Shown here: one piece after another, positions 42,135 to 52,220 of the stretch
How positions within the stretch are numbered: the first letter of the stretch is position 1
How the letters are laid out: every line of letters starts with the position of its first letter
DNA from: Paraburkholderia xenovorans LB400
GTDB taxonomy: Bacteria > Pseudomonadota > Gammaproteobacteria > Burkholderiales > Burkholderiaceae
DNA length: 64,000 bases
Direction: 5' to 3'
Assembly (NCBI RefSeq): GCF_000013645.1
Contig: NC_007953.1
Coordinates: forward strand, 1,054,001-1,118,000
Notes under the pieces: model-generated
What the model saw: the letters and a program-made list of their open reading frames with translations, nothing else
The model's database searches: none
What the model was told of the DNA's origin: nothing
Translations under genes and position numbers: made by a program

Positions 42135-43466
42135 TCACTCCCGACGGACTATCTGTCGGGGAATGACGGCGAGCATTGCGAGGCTACCGATGACCATTAA
42201 CGCCATGACGATGTACAGTCCCGCATCGATCCTTCCCGTCGACTCGCGGACAAAGCCGATCAATGCGGGGCTGAATGCACCGCCAAGCGAGCCGAGGCTG
42301 CTGATCAGCGCAAGTCCGGCTGCAAGACTGGTCGGCGGTAAAGCAACAGCCACAACAGCCCAGAACACCGGAAATGCCGCCATCACGGCAGCCGCGGCAA
42401 CCGTAAGAGCCAACGTTGTTAAAATCAGGCTGCCCGGATTGGCGATAACCATCAAAAAGCCAGCTGTGGAGGTTAAAACAGCAAGCGCAAAATGCCATCG
42501 TCGCTCCATCTTTCTGTCCGAGTGAGCAGCCCAAAAAGTCATCGTGACGATTGCCGCCGCGTACGGAAGCATCGAGTACAGGCCAATCAGAGATACGCCG
42601 GCATGACTGGTGCTTTTCATGATCTGTGGCATCCAGAAGAAAATGACGTAACTTCCCGCCTGGGCTGCGAAACTACAAAACCCCAGAATTAAAACCTTCG
42701 GTTGACGAAACACGTCGTACCATCCAGCTTCCACCGGACGATCCCAGGTGCTGGAAATCAAGGCGATGTCTCCCTCCACCAGAGCCTTTTCCTCGTCGGT
42801 CAACCATGAAGCATCTGCCGGCCGATCAGTCAGATAGAAAAAGGCCAAGATGCCCACCGCTACACTGGGAATGCCTTCACATACGAAAAGCCATTGCCAA
42901 CCATGAAGCCCCAGAACGCTGGCGAGCCTGGTCATAATGTTCGTTGACAGTGGCCCGGCAATCAAACCCGCGACAACTGCGGCCGTCATGTATGCACCGA
43001 TGACGCGCCCCTGCCGTCGAGGTGGATACCAGTACGTCAGGTACAGAAATACGCCGGGCATGAAACCCGCTTCGAACGCGCCAAGAAGGAATCTCAGGCA
43101 GACGAACTCCACGGGTGTGCGCACGAACATCATCGCCGCAGAAGCGAACCCCCAGCAAAGCATGATGCGGGAGATAGTTTTCCGGGCCCCGATCTTTTGC
43201 AGTATCACGTTGCTGGGTATCTCGAACAACAGATAACCGATGAAAAAGGCTCCCGCAGCCAATCCATACGTCGCATCCCCCAACGCCAGATCGTGCTTCA
43301 TCTGGAGCTGGGCGAAACCGATATTGATGCGGTCGAGCATCGACAGGACATAGCAAAGAAACAGGAACGGTATCAGGCGACGGGTTACCTTACGGTAGGT
43401 TCGCTCTCTTATTCCGTCGGTCGTCGCAATCACCGCGAGGCAGAGAGCAGGCTCCTCTAGCTTCAT
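42135..43466 (-). CDS. MFS transporter, anion:cation symporter (ACS) type
   Basis: 443 residues, 12 predicted helices. ACS-family features: YVLSMLDRINIGFA in helix 1, FFIGYLLFEIPSNV in helix 2, FEAGFMPGVFLYLTYWYP in helix 4, and a WLTDEEKALVE loop. ACS carriers import organic anions such as phthalate, tartrate or allantoate. It lies between hyuB and the porin and probably imports the cluster's substrate. No strong ribosome site before the ATG. Confidence 0.9.
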   Translation of the reverse strand: MKLEEPALCLAVIATTDGIRERTYRKVTRRLIPFLFLCYVLSMLDRINIGFAQLQMKHDLALGDATYGLAAGAFFIGYLLFEIPSNVILQKIGARKTISRIMLCWGFASAAMMFVRTPVEFVCLRFLLGAFEAGFMPGVFLYLTYWYPPRRQGRVIGAYMTAAVVAGLIAGPLSTNIMTRLASVLGLHGWQWLFVCEGIPSVAVGILAFFYLTDRPADASWLTDEEKALVEGDIALISSTWDRPVEAGWYDVFRQPKVLILGFCSFAAQAGSYVIFFWMPQIMKSTSHAGVSLIGLYSMLPYAAAIVTMTFWAAHSDRKMERRWHFALAVLTSTAGFLMVIANPGSLILTTLALTVAAAAVMAAFPVFWAVVAVALPPTSLAAGLALISSLGSLGGAFSPALIGFVRESTGRIDAGLYIVMALMVIGSLAMLAVIPRQIVRRE

Positions 43467-43572
43467 CTGCTTCTCGGCGCGTGCCCCACACCGATTTCGG
43501 TGCAGGCTGCAATATAGTTGCCCATCTCAACGTCTCCTTTAATATTTGGTTCGGGTTCGCGGTGTCCCGGCT

Positions 43573-45372
43573 CTATTGCGGAGGATGTGTGTTTCTGCGG
43601 GCCGCTGCGGTAGCCTCGACGTCGACGCTACAGTCCTCGCGCAACACGACTCCGTAGATTGTCCGTGCCACCTGAACACTAACGAAGCCGTCCTGTACAT
43701 CACGGGACACAAGTTCCGGCGAACGCTCGAACGGATTGCCACATCCGCCCCCTCCCCCAGATCGCGTCTCCATCATGTCACCAGGAACCAGCGTGAGCTC
43801 AGCCTTGCGAATCTCGGAAACACTTCCGTCGCGCTCATGCAGCGTGGTCGGATAGGCTCCGGGCAATCCGCCACCGACGCCCCACGGAGGACAACGCTTG
43901 CGATCCTGCATCACCGTGACTACGCACCCGGACAACACGCGATAGCGCTTCTTCACACCGACCCCACCGCGCGTTTTGCCAGCGCCGCCAGAATCGACCC
44001 GGAAGCTAACCTCCTCCAGCATTAACGGGTACAAAGCCTCCTGGACTTCCACTGGTACATCCAGGGTGTCGCCATGACAAAGTGACTTGTAAGGACCTAC
44101 GCCGTCCTTCGTCGACGTTGCGCCCCACCCACCAACAGCTGTATCGATATGCTGGTAACGTTCGCCGGTTTCGGGGCGGCGGCCAGTGAAAATATGCGCT
44201 CCAAATGTTCCGTGATGACCTGCCGTGACCTTTCCGCGGCTCACAGGTGCGAGCGCTTTCAATATTGTGTCGACAACCGTCGGCAATGGTCCGCTATAGC
44301 TGCCCATCGCTGCATTGGCGCTCGCGCTAATAAACTTGCCATCCGGAATTACCACCTTTAATGGGCGGAATGCGCCTTCATTCGCGGGCTCGTGAGGTTC
44401 GATGAGGTACTTGAACGCAATTCTCGCGGCCGCGAGCGCTCCTCCCTCGCGTCCCGAATTGATCGCCCCTCGCACCTCATCGTGCGTACGGGAAAAGTCG
44501 ACGGTCAACGTGTCACCGCTTACGTGCACATCAACACCGATAGCGATGGGGGTCTCCAGATCGAGCCCGTCGTCGTCGAGAAATGAATCCGCCGAATAGA
44601 CGCCGTCAGGAATGGCACGAATAGCCGCCCGGGATGCCTGCTCAGACTTCTCCCAGATCTCGTCAATGGCCTCGCGCGAGGTTCTCAGCCCGTATTTTTC
44701 TATGACCTTCGCGACGAGTTCGGCCCCACGCACACAACCGGCGGCCTGTGCCTCCATGTCTCCAAGCACTTCCCGAGGAAAGCGGGTATTGCATTCGATC
44801 GTCTTGTAGACCCCGGGATTCCGTACGCCAGACTCTGCAAGCTTCAGGCTGCGGTACTGAACGCCCTCCTGAAAGATCTCCGTGGCGAACGGGGAAATCG
44901 AGCCGGGGACCAGACCGCCTACGTCCATCCAGTGAGAAATGACCGCCATGAAGCCAAACAGATGCGACTTGTGCTCCCCGACGAAGATAGGGGCGTACAT
45001 CACGACATTGTTCAGATGCTGCCCCAACGTGCCCGAGTGATTCGAGAAAACGAGATCACCATCGCGAAAGCCTGTCGCACCGTATATGCTCAGTCCGTCA
45101 CGCACAGCGACTCCCAACGCGTTCGCGACGAAAATGGGCAACGCGCCTTGCGACTGCGACAGCAGATTACCCTCATGATCGACGATACCGACAGCATAGT
45201 CCTTGTATTCGTAAATTAATGGACTATATGCTGTCCTGACAATGTTGGAATCGATTTGTGCAGGAATCGCCGTCAGCGCATGGCGGATAATTTCGACTGT
45301 GATCGGGTCGACGCCTGTGTGCCTGCTTGACCCGGCTTGTTGTTCCGAAAAACTGATAACGGGAGAGCTCAT
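43573..45372 (-). CDS. hyuB: Hydantoinase B/oxoprolinase-family protein
   Basis: 599 residues starting at the ATG that overlaps the hyuA stop. HyuB motifs: DPITVEIIRHALTAIPAQID near the N-terminus, NDPY-like FSNHSGTLGQHLNNVV, TDLxRT-like VDFSRTHDEVRGAINS, and a C-terminal SGGGGGCGNPFER. It forms a complex with HyuA that opens a cyclic amide or carboxylates a ketone using ATP. Family members include N-methylhydantoinase, 5-oxoprolinase, caprolactamase and acetone/acetophenone carboxylases, so the substrate cannot be fixed from sequence. Confidence 0.9.
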   Translation of the reverse strand: MSSPVISFSEQQAGSSRHTGVDPITVEIIRHALTAIPAQIDSNIVRTAYSPLIYEYKDYAVGIVDHEGNLLSQSQGALPIFVANALGVAVRDGLSIYGATGFRDGDLVFSNHSGTLGQHLNNVVMYAPIFVGEHKSHLFGFMAVISHWMDVGGLVPGSISPFATEIFQEGVQYRSLKLAESGVRNPGVYKTIECNTRFPREVLGDMEAQAAGCVRGAELVAKVIEKYGLRTSREAIDEIWEKSEQASRAAIRAIPDGVYSADSFLDDDGLDLETPIAIGVDVHVSGDTLTVDFSRTHDEVRGAINSGREGGALAAARIAFKYLIEPHEPANEGAFRPLKVVIPDGKFISASANAAMGSYSGPLPTVVDTILKALAPVSRGKVTAGHHGTFGAHIFTGRRPETGERYQHIDTAVGGWGATSTKDGVGPYKSLCHGDTLDVPVEVQEALYPLMLEEVSFRVDSGGAGKTRGGVGVKKRYRVLSGCVVTVMQDRKRCPPWGVGGGLPGAYPTTLHERDGSVSEIRKAELTLVPGDMMETRSGGGGGCGNPFERSPELVSRDVQDGFVSVQVARTIYGVVLREDCSVDVEATAAARRNTHPPQ

Positions 45373-47423
45373 TGCACATCGATCCTCAAGTTGATTTCGC
45401 CGAGGCGTCCAATTTCTGCTACGTCGTGCGGGCCAACGATTGTGCACGACCCATATTCTTCAATGACAGCCGGTCCGTCGATACGGCTGCCCGTCGGCAA
45501 TTGGTCGCGCCGGTAAACATTGGCTTCCAGACGCGCTTCCACCTCGCCAAAATAGACTGAGCGCTGTCCCACAGCGCGGACCTCACCATCGGCGACCGCC
45601 GGAATCAGCGCAGCCGGCGTGAGGCCGTGAATCGGGGCGGATACCATCACACTGATCGAGACAAACTCAAGCGGAGCCGTGGACTCCTGATGCCCGTAAC
45701 GCTTGAAGTACGCCTGATGAAAAGCGGTTCGAATCGCATCGATAGTGGCAGCATTTCCGACATCCGTCTTCAACGCATGTCTCTGCCCTTTGTAGCGAAG
45801 CTCCGCATACCTTTCGATACGCGAGCGACTCAGATCGCTCCCTGCCGGTAGCCTGGAAGAAACTTCCGTCGTCATCCGGGTGAGCATCGTCGCCATTTCG
45901 TTCGCTGCGTCGGCATCAAGGGCACGGATGAAGGTCCGTGTTTCATCGGCTTTCGCATCCGCTAGCAACATACCGATGGCGGAAAAGAGCCCGGGCTGCG
46001 GAGGCACGATAACGAGCGGGATTCCGATCTCCCTCGCCAATGCCCCCCCGTGAAGCGGCCCGCCACCGCCAAACACAAACAGGGCGAACTCGCGCGGATC
46101 ATTGCCGCGCTCGATGCTGATCTGCTTGATTGCAGTACTCATCGTCATTGCGCCGAGATCGATGACGCCCTGGGCAACTCGATCGAGTTCGGCGCGCCCG
46201 TAGCCCAAAGGAGCGCCGATCGCGTCGTGGATGACTTTTGCTGCCGCTGCCCGATCAATCGTCAATTCCCCACCCAGGAACGACGCCTCACCAATCCGCC
46301 CGAGGACCACATTGGCGTCGGTAATCGTCGGCTGTGTGCCCCCCCGACCGTAACACGCCGGACCAGGGGTGGAACCTGCGCTGCGCGGCCCCACTGCAAG
46401 TCGTCCAACGTCGTCAATCCAGGCTATCGAGCCGCCGCCTGCTCCGACTTCGAGAATATCGATAACTGAGCCCCGTATCGGAAACCCGAGCTCTGGACCA
46501 CCCACGTAGTAGGGCGAGCGCATCTCAATCAACCCATTTTCGACAACCGCGCACTTGGCCGTGGTACCACCCATGTCGAAAGCGATGACGTTTCGCAGTC
46601 CCAGTTCGCGGGCGTAGACCGAAGCGCCGATGCATCCCCCTACCGGCCCTGACTCGACCAGTTGCACAGGCTGGCGTTCGGCATGATCAAGCGACAGCAC
46701 CCCACCGTTGGAGCTCATCATATAGCTGGTCGACCTGAATCCCCCGTCGGCCAGCCCCGTTGTCATTCTCGTCAGATAGTTATGAAAGAGCGGTCCCACG
46801 TAAGCATTGGCCGCAACGGTGGAAGTCCGTTCAAATTCGTACCATTCCCTCGTCAGCTCCGTGCCGCTGGTCACGTAGATACCGGGTAGCGCATCCTGCA
46901 GAATCTGGACTGCGGTCTTTTCATGCTCGGCATTGGCATACGAATTCAGAAACGACACCGCGACCGCCTCGACGTTTTCCGCACGCAACGTGTCGGCCAG
47001 AGCGGCAACGTCACCGGTAACGAGCGGAACGCGTATTTGTCCCTGCGCATCAACGCGTTCCGTCACCTCGAACCGGAGATGTCGAGGCACCAATACCGGG
47101 TCGCGCTGGTAAGTCAGATCGAAGGGAGTCGCGCGGTTCCCCCGGCGGATTTCAATCACGTCCCGAAAGCCTCGGGTCGTAACGAGGGCGGTGCGTGCCC
47201 CCGTTCGCTGCAGGAACGCGTTGATGACCAACGTCGTCCCGAACTTGATGGTGTTCATCTTCCCGAAATCAACATTCGCCTTCCGGACGCAATCCATCAC
47301 GCCACGCATCGGATCGTCATACGTGGTAAGGCTTTTCGAAACACGTATTTGTTTGTTGACGGGATCAACGGCGACCAGATCGGTAAATGTACCGCCGGTG
47401 TCTGCTGCAGTTACGAAGTTCAC
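45369..47423 (-). CDS. hyuA: Hydantoinase A/oxoprolinase-family protein
   Basis: 684 residues from a GTG at 47423 with AGGGGAAG upstream. Phosphate-binding motifs of the ASKHA-like HyuA fold: TAADTGGTFTDLVAVD at the N-terminus and FDMGGTTAKC mid-protein. ESGPVGGCIGA and GAGGGSIAW are also present. It supplies the ATP-using step of the HyuAB complex. It is the first gene of the operon hyuA-hyuB-MFS-porin-BKACE-FAH. The promoter with an overlapping palindrome is at 47452-47495. Confidence 0.92.
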   Translation of the reverse strand: MNFVTAADTGGTFTDLVAVDPVNKQIRVSKSLTTYDDPMRGVMDCVRKANVDFGKMNTIKFGTTLVINAFLQRTGARTALVTTRGFRDVIEIRRGNRATPFDLTYQRDPVLVPRHLRFEVTERVDAQGQIRVPLVTGDVAALADTLRAENVEAVAVSFLNSYANAEHEKTAVQILQDALPGIYVTSGTELTREWYEFERTSTVAANAYVGPLFHNYLTRMTTGLADGGFRSTSYMMSSNGGVLSLDHAERQPVQLVESGPVGGCIGASVYARELGLRNVIAFDMGGTTAKCAVVENGLIEMRSPYYVGGPELGFPIRGSVIDILEVGAGGGSIAWIDDVGRLAVGPRSAGSTPGPACYGRGGTQPTITDANVVLGRIGEASFLGGELTIDRAAAAKVIHDAIGAPLGYGRAELDRVAQGVIDLGAMTMSTAIKQISIERGNDPREFALFVFGGGGPLHGGALAREIGIPLVIVPPQPGLFSAIGMLLADAKADETRTFIRALDADAANEMATMLTRMTTEVSSRLPAGSDLSRSRIERYAELRYKGQRHALKTDVGNAATIDAIRTAFHQAYFKRYGHQESTAPLEFVSISVMVSAPIHGLTPAALIPAVADGEVRAVGQRSVYFGEVEARLEANVYRRDQLPTGSRIDGPAVIEEYGSCTIVGPHDVAEIGRLGEINLRIDVQ

Positions 47424-47451
47424 GTGTCTTCCCCTTGGTTTCACATACTAA

Positions 47452-47495
47452 AGACTAGGGTAGGCCCGCCCCGGAGTCAACCAAATAGTTGGTTG
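47452..47495 (-). promoter_or_regulatory. hyuA promoter with overlapping palindromic operator
   Basis: Minus strand: -35 TTGACT (47475-47480), 17-bp spacer, -10 TAGTCT (47452-47457), 28 bp before the hyuA start. The palindrome with 7-bp arms CAACCAA and TTGGTTG around ATAG (47478-47495) overlaps the -35, the classic place for repression. The TetR protein encoded at 48324-49058 is the likely ligand (inference). Confidence 0.7.
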
Positions 47496-48323
47496 GGAAC
47501 AATATCGTAAACACCTGGTTTCATTCAGGAGGTTCACCGGCAAGCCGTAGCGCCGGATTGGAGAGAATTCCGATATGCTGTGACGCTGTCAGAATGAAGG
47601 CGCAATCACAGCATCGATCCACGCCGCCTGTTCCGTTGTCCGAAGCGCGACCTACCCGGCGGACCTACGGTGGTTACTTCGGCGACAGGTGAAAGCGAAG
47701 TTGCGAAAAACCGGCGGTGCAGTCTTCACTCCGGCAGGACAAGCCATGAAACAAGGGTCTGCATGGCTTTCGAACTGACAGACCGGACACACAACAATCC
47801 GGCTACCGGGCGGCATGACAGACGCGCAAGCGCAAGACCAATGACACCGGTCTGCTTGAGGAAATTCAGCGGCCTGTGGCTCACCTGCCAGGCTTCAGTT
47901 GCCTTCGGGTCAAAGTGCGTATACGGCGAGCGCGACTATTCAACCGCTGCTCATCTCGCAGCGATACAGGTGTTTAGCTGGGTACGTGTTCGGGTGCATG
48001 TTCACCACCCGTAGCTGCGACAAAAGCCTCGCGGTCAGATCCGCGGCATCGGTATTACGGCAAACCCGTCGTGGCAAAGAGCAAGCTGAAATGAAAGGTG
48101 GCTGGCGCTGGCCTGCCGCAGACCAGCGGGTTCAGGTATGGTTACGCTTCGTAAGCAATCGCGTGACGCGGTCGACGAATAGAACGGGTCGGCGGCCGGA
48201 CTCGCGCACCACGCGTCACCCCGGTGGCAACACCCTGGCGGGACCCGCAAGAGCGACCAGGCAGCGCGGCCAGAAGAGACCTTCGGGTCGAAGATCCATA
48301 TAGCTATCCAGAAGGGCATTAAA
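47496..48323. other. Long gene-free stretch between hyuA promoter and tetR
   Basis: About 830 bp. Open frames on both strands lack any recognisable domain. No transposase motif, hairpin or second copy of the hyuA palindrome was found. It may be decayed sequence; a small RNA cannot be excluded. Confidence 0.35.
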
Positions 48324-49058
48324 GTGACGACGCACTCAGGCAGTCGAAAACAGAAACGGTCTCAAGGAGACCCAGCCAAACGTCCAGAGTCCGAGCCGAT
48401 AAAGAACGGTTCAACCAGGGAACGCTTGCTGCAGGCGGCACTCATCGAATTCGGCGAGAAGGGATTGGACGGCGCGCGGGTCGACATGATCGCGCAACAG
48501 AGCAGTGCCAATAAGCAGTTGGTCTATCACTATTTTGGTAGCAAGGAAGGGCTTTACACGGCCGTTCTCGAATATGCGTATCTGCAATATCGTGGGGACC
48601 ATGCAGCAATACAATCGGCCGTGCAGGGACTCGACGCCGAAAAAGCCCTTCGACGATTCGTTGATCTGATGTTTCGTCAATCCACTGCCGCGACCTATTT
48701 CGCTCGCCTCATTCACGACGAGAATATGCGCGGGGGCGTTCACCTTCCTCCTCTCGCGGCAGTCAGGCCCGCTTACGACCATATTATCGAAATCGTGTCC
48801 CAGATTCTCGATCGCGGCGTCGCCGAAGACAAGTTTCGGCCAGGTATCGATCCCCGGGAATTCTACGTGTCAATTTTGGGAATATTCACCATACGGATAA
48901 CCAATGCAACAACTCTCTCGTTCGCGATCGGCCTGCCATTATCTGATCCGAAGGGTGCAGCGGAATCAAGGGAACAGGCGTTTGACCTTATCCTGCGGGG
49001 CATCCGAACGCCTGCCGCGACCAGCCCGACGACTCGCCGCGGAAGGAAACGTCCCTAG
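48324..49058 (+). CDS. TetR-family transcriptional regulator
   Basis: 244 residues from a GTG with AGAAGGG upstream. After a basic 30-residue leader comes the TetR helix-turn-helix (RERLLQAALIEFGEKGLDGARVD, SSANKQLVYHYFGSKEGLYTAVL), then a ligand domain with DLMFRQSTAATYFARLIHDEN, typical of the group with a C-terminal TetR_C domain. An Arg/Lys-rich tail ends it. It is oriented away from the hyu operon and is its only nearby regulator. Confidence 0.88.
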   Translation: MTTHSGSRKQKRSQGDPAKRPESEPIKNGSTRERLLQAALIEFGEKGLDGARVDMIAQQSSANKQLVYHYFGSKEGLYTAVLEYAYLQYRGDHAAIQSAVQGLDAEKALRRFVDLMFRQSTAATYFARLIHDENMRGGVHLPPLAAVRPAYDHIIEIVSQILDRGVAEDKFRPGIDPREFYVSILGIFTIRITNATTLSFAIGLPLSDPKGAAESREQAFDLILRGIRTPAATSPTTRRGRKRP

Positions 49059-49347
49059 TCCGACGTGGACCCCGAAAGAACAAACCGGAACCGTGTAAGG
49101 GTGGAGCAACGCAGCCCGACCGCTCCCTCTTCTCCGCCTGAAGCATCTGCCCAACCCGTACCCAGGCCGGTACATCACGCAGAGATACGACAGCGGGCAG
49201 CAACACCGCTGGCCATATGACTCGACAATCGGATCTGGACATCCTTCGGACACCGCTTCGAGCAGACGGCGGCCAGGAATGACGCGCAATTCACGCACCA
49301 CGCGTACAAATCTGATGCCGCGACGTCACCTGACGCCGGCGGTCCGC
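49059..49347. other. Convergent intergenic region
   Basis: Lies between the 3' ends of tetR and the aceE-type gene. No gene and no convincing terminator hairpin was noticed. Confidence 0.3.
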
Positions 49348-52068
49348 TTACTTTTGCCACGGCGCGATCGCGTCGTCGGCGCTCTTGCCGTAGCGCTGCC
49401 GTGCGTGCGCGACCGTCATTGCGTCGAGCACCGCTTCGTCGGCCAGCGCCTTCAATGCGGCGATCACAATCGACGCCCGGTCCACTTCAAAGAACTCGCG
49501 CAAAGCCTGGCGCGTATCACTGCGTCCGAAGCCGTCCGTGCCGAGCGTCACATAGCGGCGCGGCACAAACGCGCGAATCAGTTCCGGGACGGCCCGCACG
49601 TAGTCGGTCGCAGCGATTATGGGGCCGTGCGACATGCCAAGCGCGGCCGTAACGTATGGCACGTCGGACATATCGCCGAGACGTTGATGCCGCTCGCAGG
49701 CGATGCCGTCGCGCTGCAGTTCGGTGAAGCTCGTCACGCTCCACACCGCGGCCTCGATGTTCCAGTCGTCCTGCAACATCTGCTGCGCGGCAAGCACTTC
49801 GCCAAAGATCGCGCCGGCTCCCAGCAATTGCACGCGCGCCGTTGCTTTGCGTTCGGAAGACAGCGGATAAATGCCTTTCAAGATTCCTTCGCGCAACGCC
49901 TGGGTAACGCCTGGCGGCGCTGACGGCTGCGCATAATTCTCGTTCATCACCGTCACGTAATAGAATACGTCGTGCTGACGCTCGACCATCTCGCGCATGC
50001 CCTCGTCGACGATCACCGCCACTTCGTACGCTAACGCCGGATCGTAAGCACGGCAATTCGGAATCGTCGATGCCGCGAGGTGGCTCGTGCCGTCCTGATG
50101 CTGCAATCCCTCGCCGCCCAAGGTCGTCTTGCCGGAGGTTGCGCCGATCAGGAAACCGCGTGCACGCTGATCCGCGGCAGCCCAGATGATGTCGCCAACG
50201 CGCTGAAAACCGAACATCGAATAATAAATGTAGAACGGCAGCATCGGCAGATCGTGCACGCTGTACGATGTCGCCGCCGCGATCCACGATGAAATCGCGC
50301 CCGCTTCCGAAATGCCCTCTTCGAGAATCTGACCGTTGGTGTCCTCGCGGTAGTAAAGCATCGAACCGAGGTCCTCCGGTTCGTAGAGCTGCCCAAGCGG
50401 CGAATAGATGCCAACCTGGCGGAACATATTGGCCATGCCGAAGGTGCGTGCCTCGTCAGCGACGATCGGCACCATGCGCTGGCCGATTTCCGCGTCCTTT
50501 AACAGTGCGGTCAGCATTCGCACGAGCGCCATCGTCGTGGACATCTCGCGCCCGTTCGCCTCCAGCGCGAATTGCGCCCAGGTCTGCATCGAAGGCACGG
50601 TCAGCCCCTTCGATGCGACTCTCCGCCTTCTGGGCAGATAGCCCCCCAGTGCTGCCCGGCGTGCGTGCAGGTAGCGCATTTCCGGGCTGTCTTCTGCCGG
50701 CTTGTAAAACTTCACCTGCTCGACGTCCTCATCCGAGAGCGGCAAGCGGAAACGATCGCGAAACGCCTTCAGGTCGTCGAAGTCGAGTTTCTTTTGCTGG
50801 TGCGTCGTCATGCGACCCTGGCCGGACGTGCCCATGCCGAAGCCCTTCATGGTCTTGGCGAGAATGACCGTGGGCTGGTCACGATGCGAAAGTGCCTTCG
50901 CGTAGGCCGCATGCAGCTTGCGCACGTCGTGGCCACCGCGCCGCAGGCGGTCGATTTCCTCGTCGCTCAGCTGCGCGGCAAGCGCGGCGAGTTCCGGGTT
51001 CTGGCCGAAGAAGCGCTCGCGGTTGTAGGCGCCGTCGTTCGCGGAGAAGGTTTGAAACTGGCCGTCCACGGTGTGGGCGAATGCGCGCATCAATGCGCCG
51101 GTTCGATCGCGCGCAAACAGCGCATCCCAGTCCGAGCCCCACACCACCTTGATGACGTTCCAGCCCGCGCCGTTGAAGTGCGCTTCCAGTTCGTCGATGA
51201 TTCGGCCATTGCTGCGCACCGGACCGTCGAGCCGCTGCAGGTTGCAGTTGATCACGAACACCAGGTTGTCGAGCCCTTCGCGGGCGGCCAGCGAGAGCGC
51301 GCCGAGCGACTCGGGTTCGTCCATCTCACCGTCGCCGAAAAAGCCCCACACCTTGCGGCCTTCCGTCTGCGCGAGACCGCGATTCTGCAGATACCGCATG
51401 AAGCGCGCCTGATAAATTGAGTTGATTGGACCAATGCCCATCGAACCGGTGGGAAACTGCCAGAAGTCCGGCATCAGCCACGGATGCGGATACGAACATA
51501 AACCTGGTCCCGCGATTTCGCGCCGATAGTGCTGCAAATGCTCTTCGCCAAGAAATCCTTCGAGATAGGCGCGCGCATACACGCCCGGGGACGAGTGCGG
51601 CTGGAAGTAAACAAGATCGCCGCCGGAACCCTCGCCTGCCTGCTGATTCGAGGCCCGGAAGAAATGATTGAAGCCGACTTCGAAAAGATCCGCCGCAGAC
51701 GCATAGCTTGCAATATGGCCACCAAGTTCACCGTACGCCTTGTTTGCGCGCACAACCATGGCGAGTGCATTCCAGCGCAAGGCGGCGGCAAGCCGCTCTT
51801 CCAGTTCGAGATTGCCGGGATAACGCGGCTGTTCGTTGAAGCCGATCGTATTGATGTAAGGTGTGACGCGCGTGCGGGACGATTCCACACCCAGCGACAG
51901 CGCATGCGCCGCGAGCCGGTCGAACAGGTACTGCGCCCGGTCACGCCCGACGTGCGCGGCAACAGCATCCAGCGCCTCCAGCCATTCCGCAGTTTCTTCG
52001 GGGTCGCTATCTTCGTGACCGCGTTCAAGGGATCGCAACTGCAACGCACCGTCTGACAAATCCGTCAT
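49348..52068 (-). CDS. aceE: Homodimeric 2-oxo acid (pyruvate) dehydrogenase E1, AceE type
   Basis: 906 residues from the ATG with GGGAG upstream; the usual AceE is about 890. It has the TPP motif GDGEMDEPESLGAL...NCNLQ, the N-terminal YINTI and RYPGNLELEERLAAALRWNAL, MKGFGMG, and a C-terminal transketolase-like half ending GTDGFGRSD. It decarboxylates pyruvate or a close 2-oxo acid and feeds lipoyl-E2. No E2 or E3 gene is adjacent, and an Lrp-family regulator is divergent. That arrangement resembles the mdeB-mdeR pair of methionine degradation (2-oxobutyrate) more than the housekeeping aceEF operon (inference). Confidence 0.87.
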   Translation of the reverse strand: MTDLSDGALQLRSLERGHEDSDPEETAEWLEALDAVAAHVGRDRAQYLFDRLAAHALSLGVESSRTRVTPYINTIGFNEQPRYPGNLELEERLAAALRWNALAMVVRANKAYGELGGHIASYASAADLFEVGFNHFFRASNQQAGEGSGGDLVYFQPHSSPGVYARAYLEGFLGEEHLQHYRREIAGPGLCSYPHPWLMPDFWQFPTGSMGIGPINSIYQARFMRYLQNRGLAQTEGRKVWGFFGDGEMDEPESLGALSLAAREGLDNLVFVINCNLQRLDGPVRSNGRIIDELEAHFNGAGWNVIKVVWGSDWDALFARDRTGALMRAFAHTVDGQFQTFSANDGAYNRERFFGQNPELAALAAQLSDEEIDRLRRGGHDVRKLHAAYAKALSHRDQPTVILAKTMKGFGMGTSGQGRMTTHQQKKLDFDDLKAFRDRFRLPLSDEDVEQVKFYKPAEDSPEMRYLHARRAALGGYLPRRRRVASKGLTVPSMQTWAQFALEANGREMSTTMALVRMLTALLKDAEIGQRMVPIVADEARTFGMANMFRQVGIYSPLGQLYEPEDLGSMLYYREDTNGQILEEGISEAGAISSWIAAATSYSVHDLPMLPFYIYYSMFGFQRVGDIIWAAADQRARGFLIGATSGKTTLGGEGLQHQDGTSHLAASTIPNCRAYDPALAYEVAVIVDEGMREMVERQHDVFYYVTVMNENYAQPSAPPGVTQALREGILKGIYPLSSERKATARVQLLGAGAIFGEVLAAQQMLQDDWNIEAAVWSVTSFTELQRDGIACERHQRLGDMSDVPYVTAALGMSHGPIIAATDYVRAVPELIRAFVPRRYVTLGTDGFGRSDTRQALREFFEVDRASIVIAALKALADEAVLDAMTVAHARQRYGKSADDAIAPWQK

Positions 52069-52220
52069 GGCACTACTCCCGCAAAGAGGCGTTCGGTTCA
52101 TAAATAGTTGAGTAGATGTTACCCATCGCGCTGCAAAATAAGGCTCTCATTTGCTTGCGGTTTGGCGGCCGGATAGTGTATTTATTCTGTATATGCCCTT
52201 AGATCCGGAATATCTCAACT

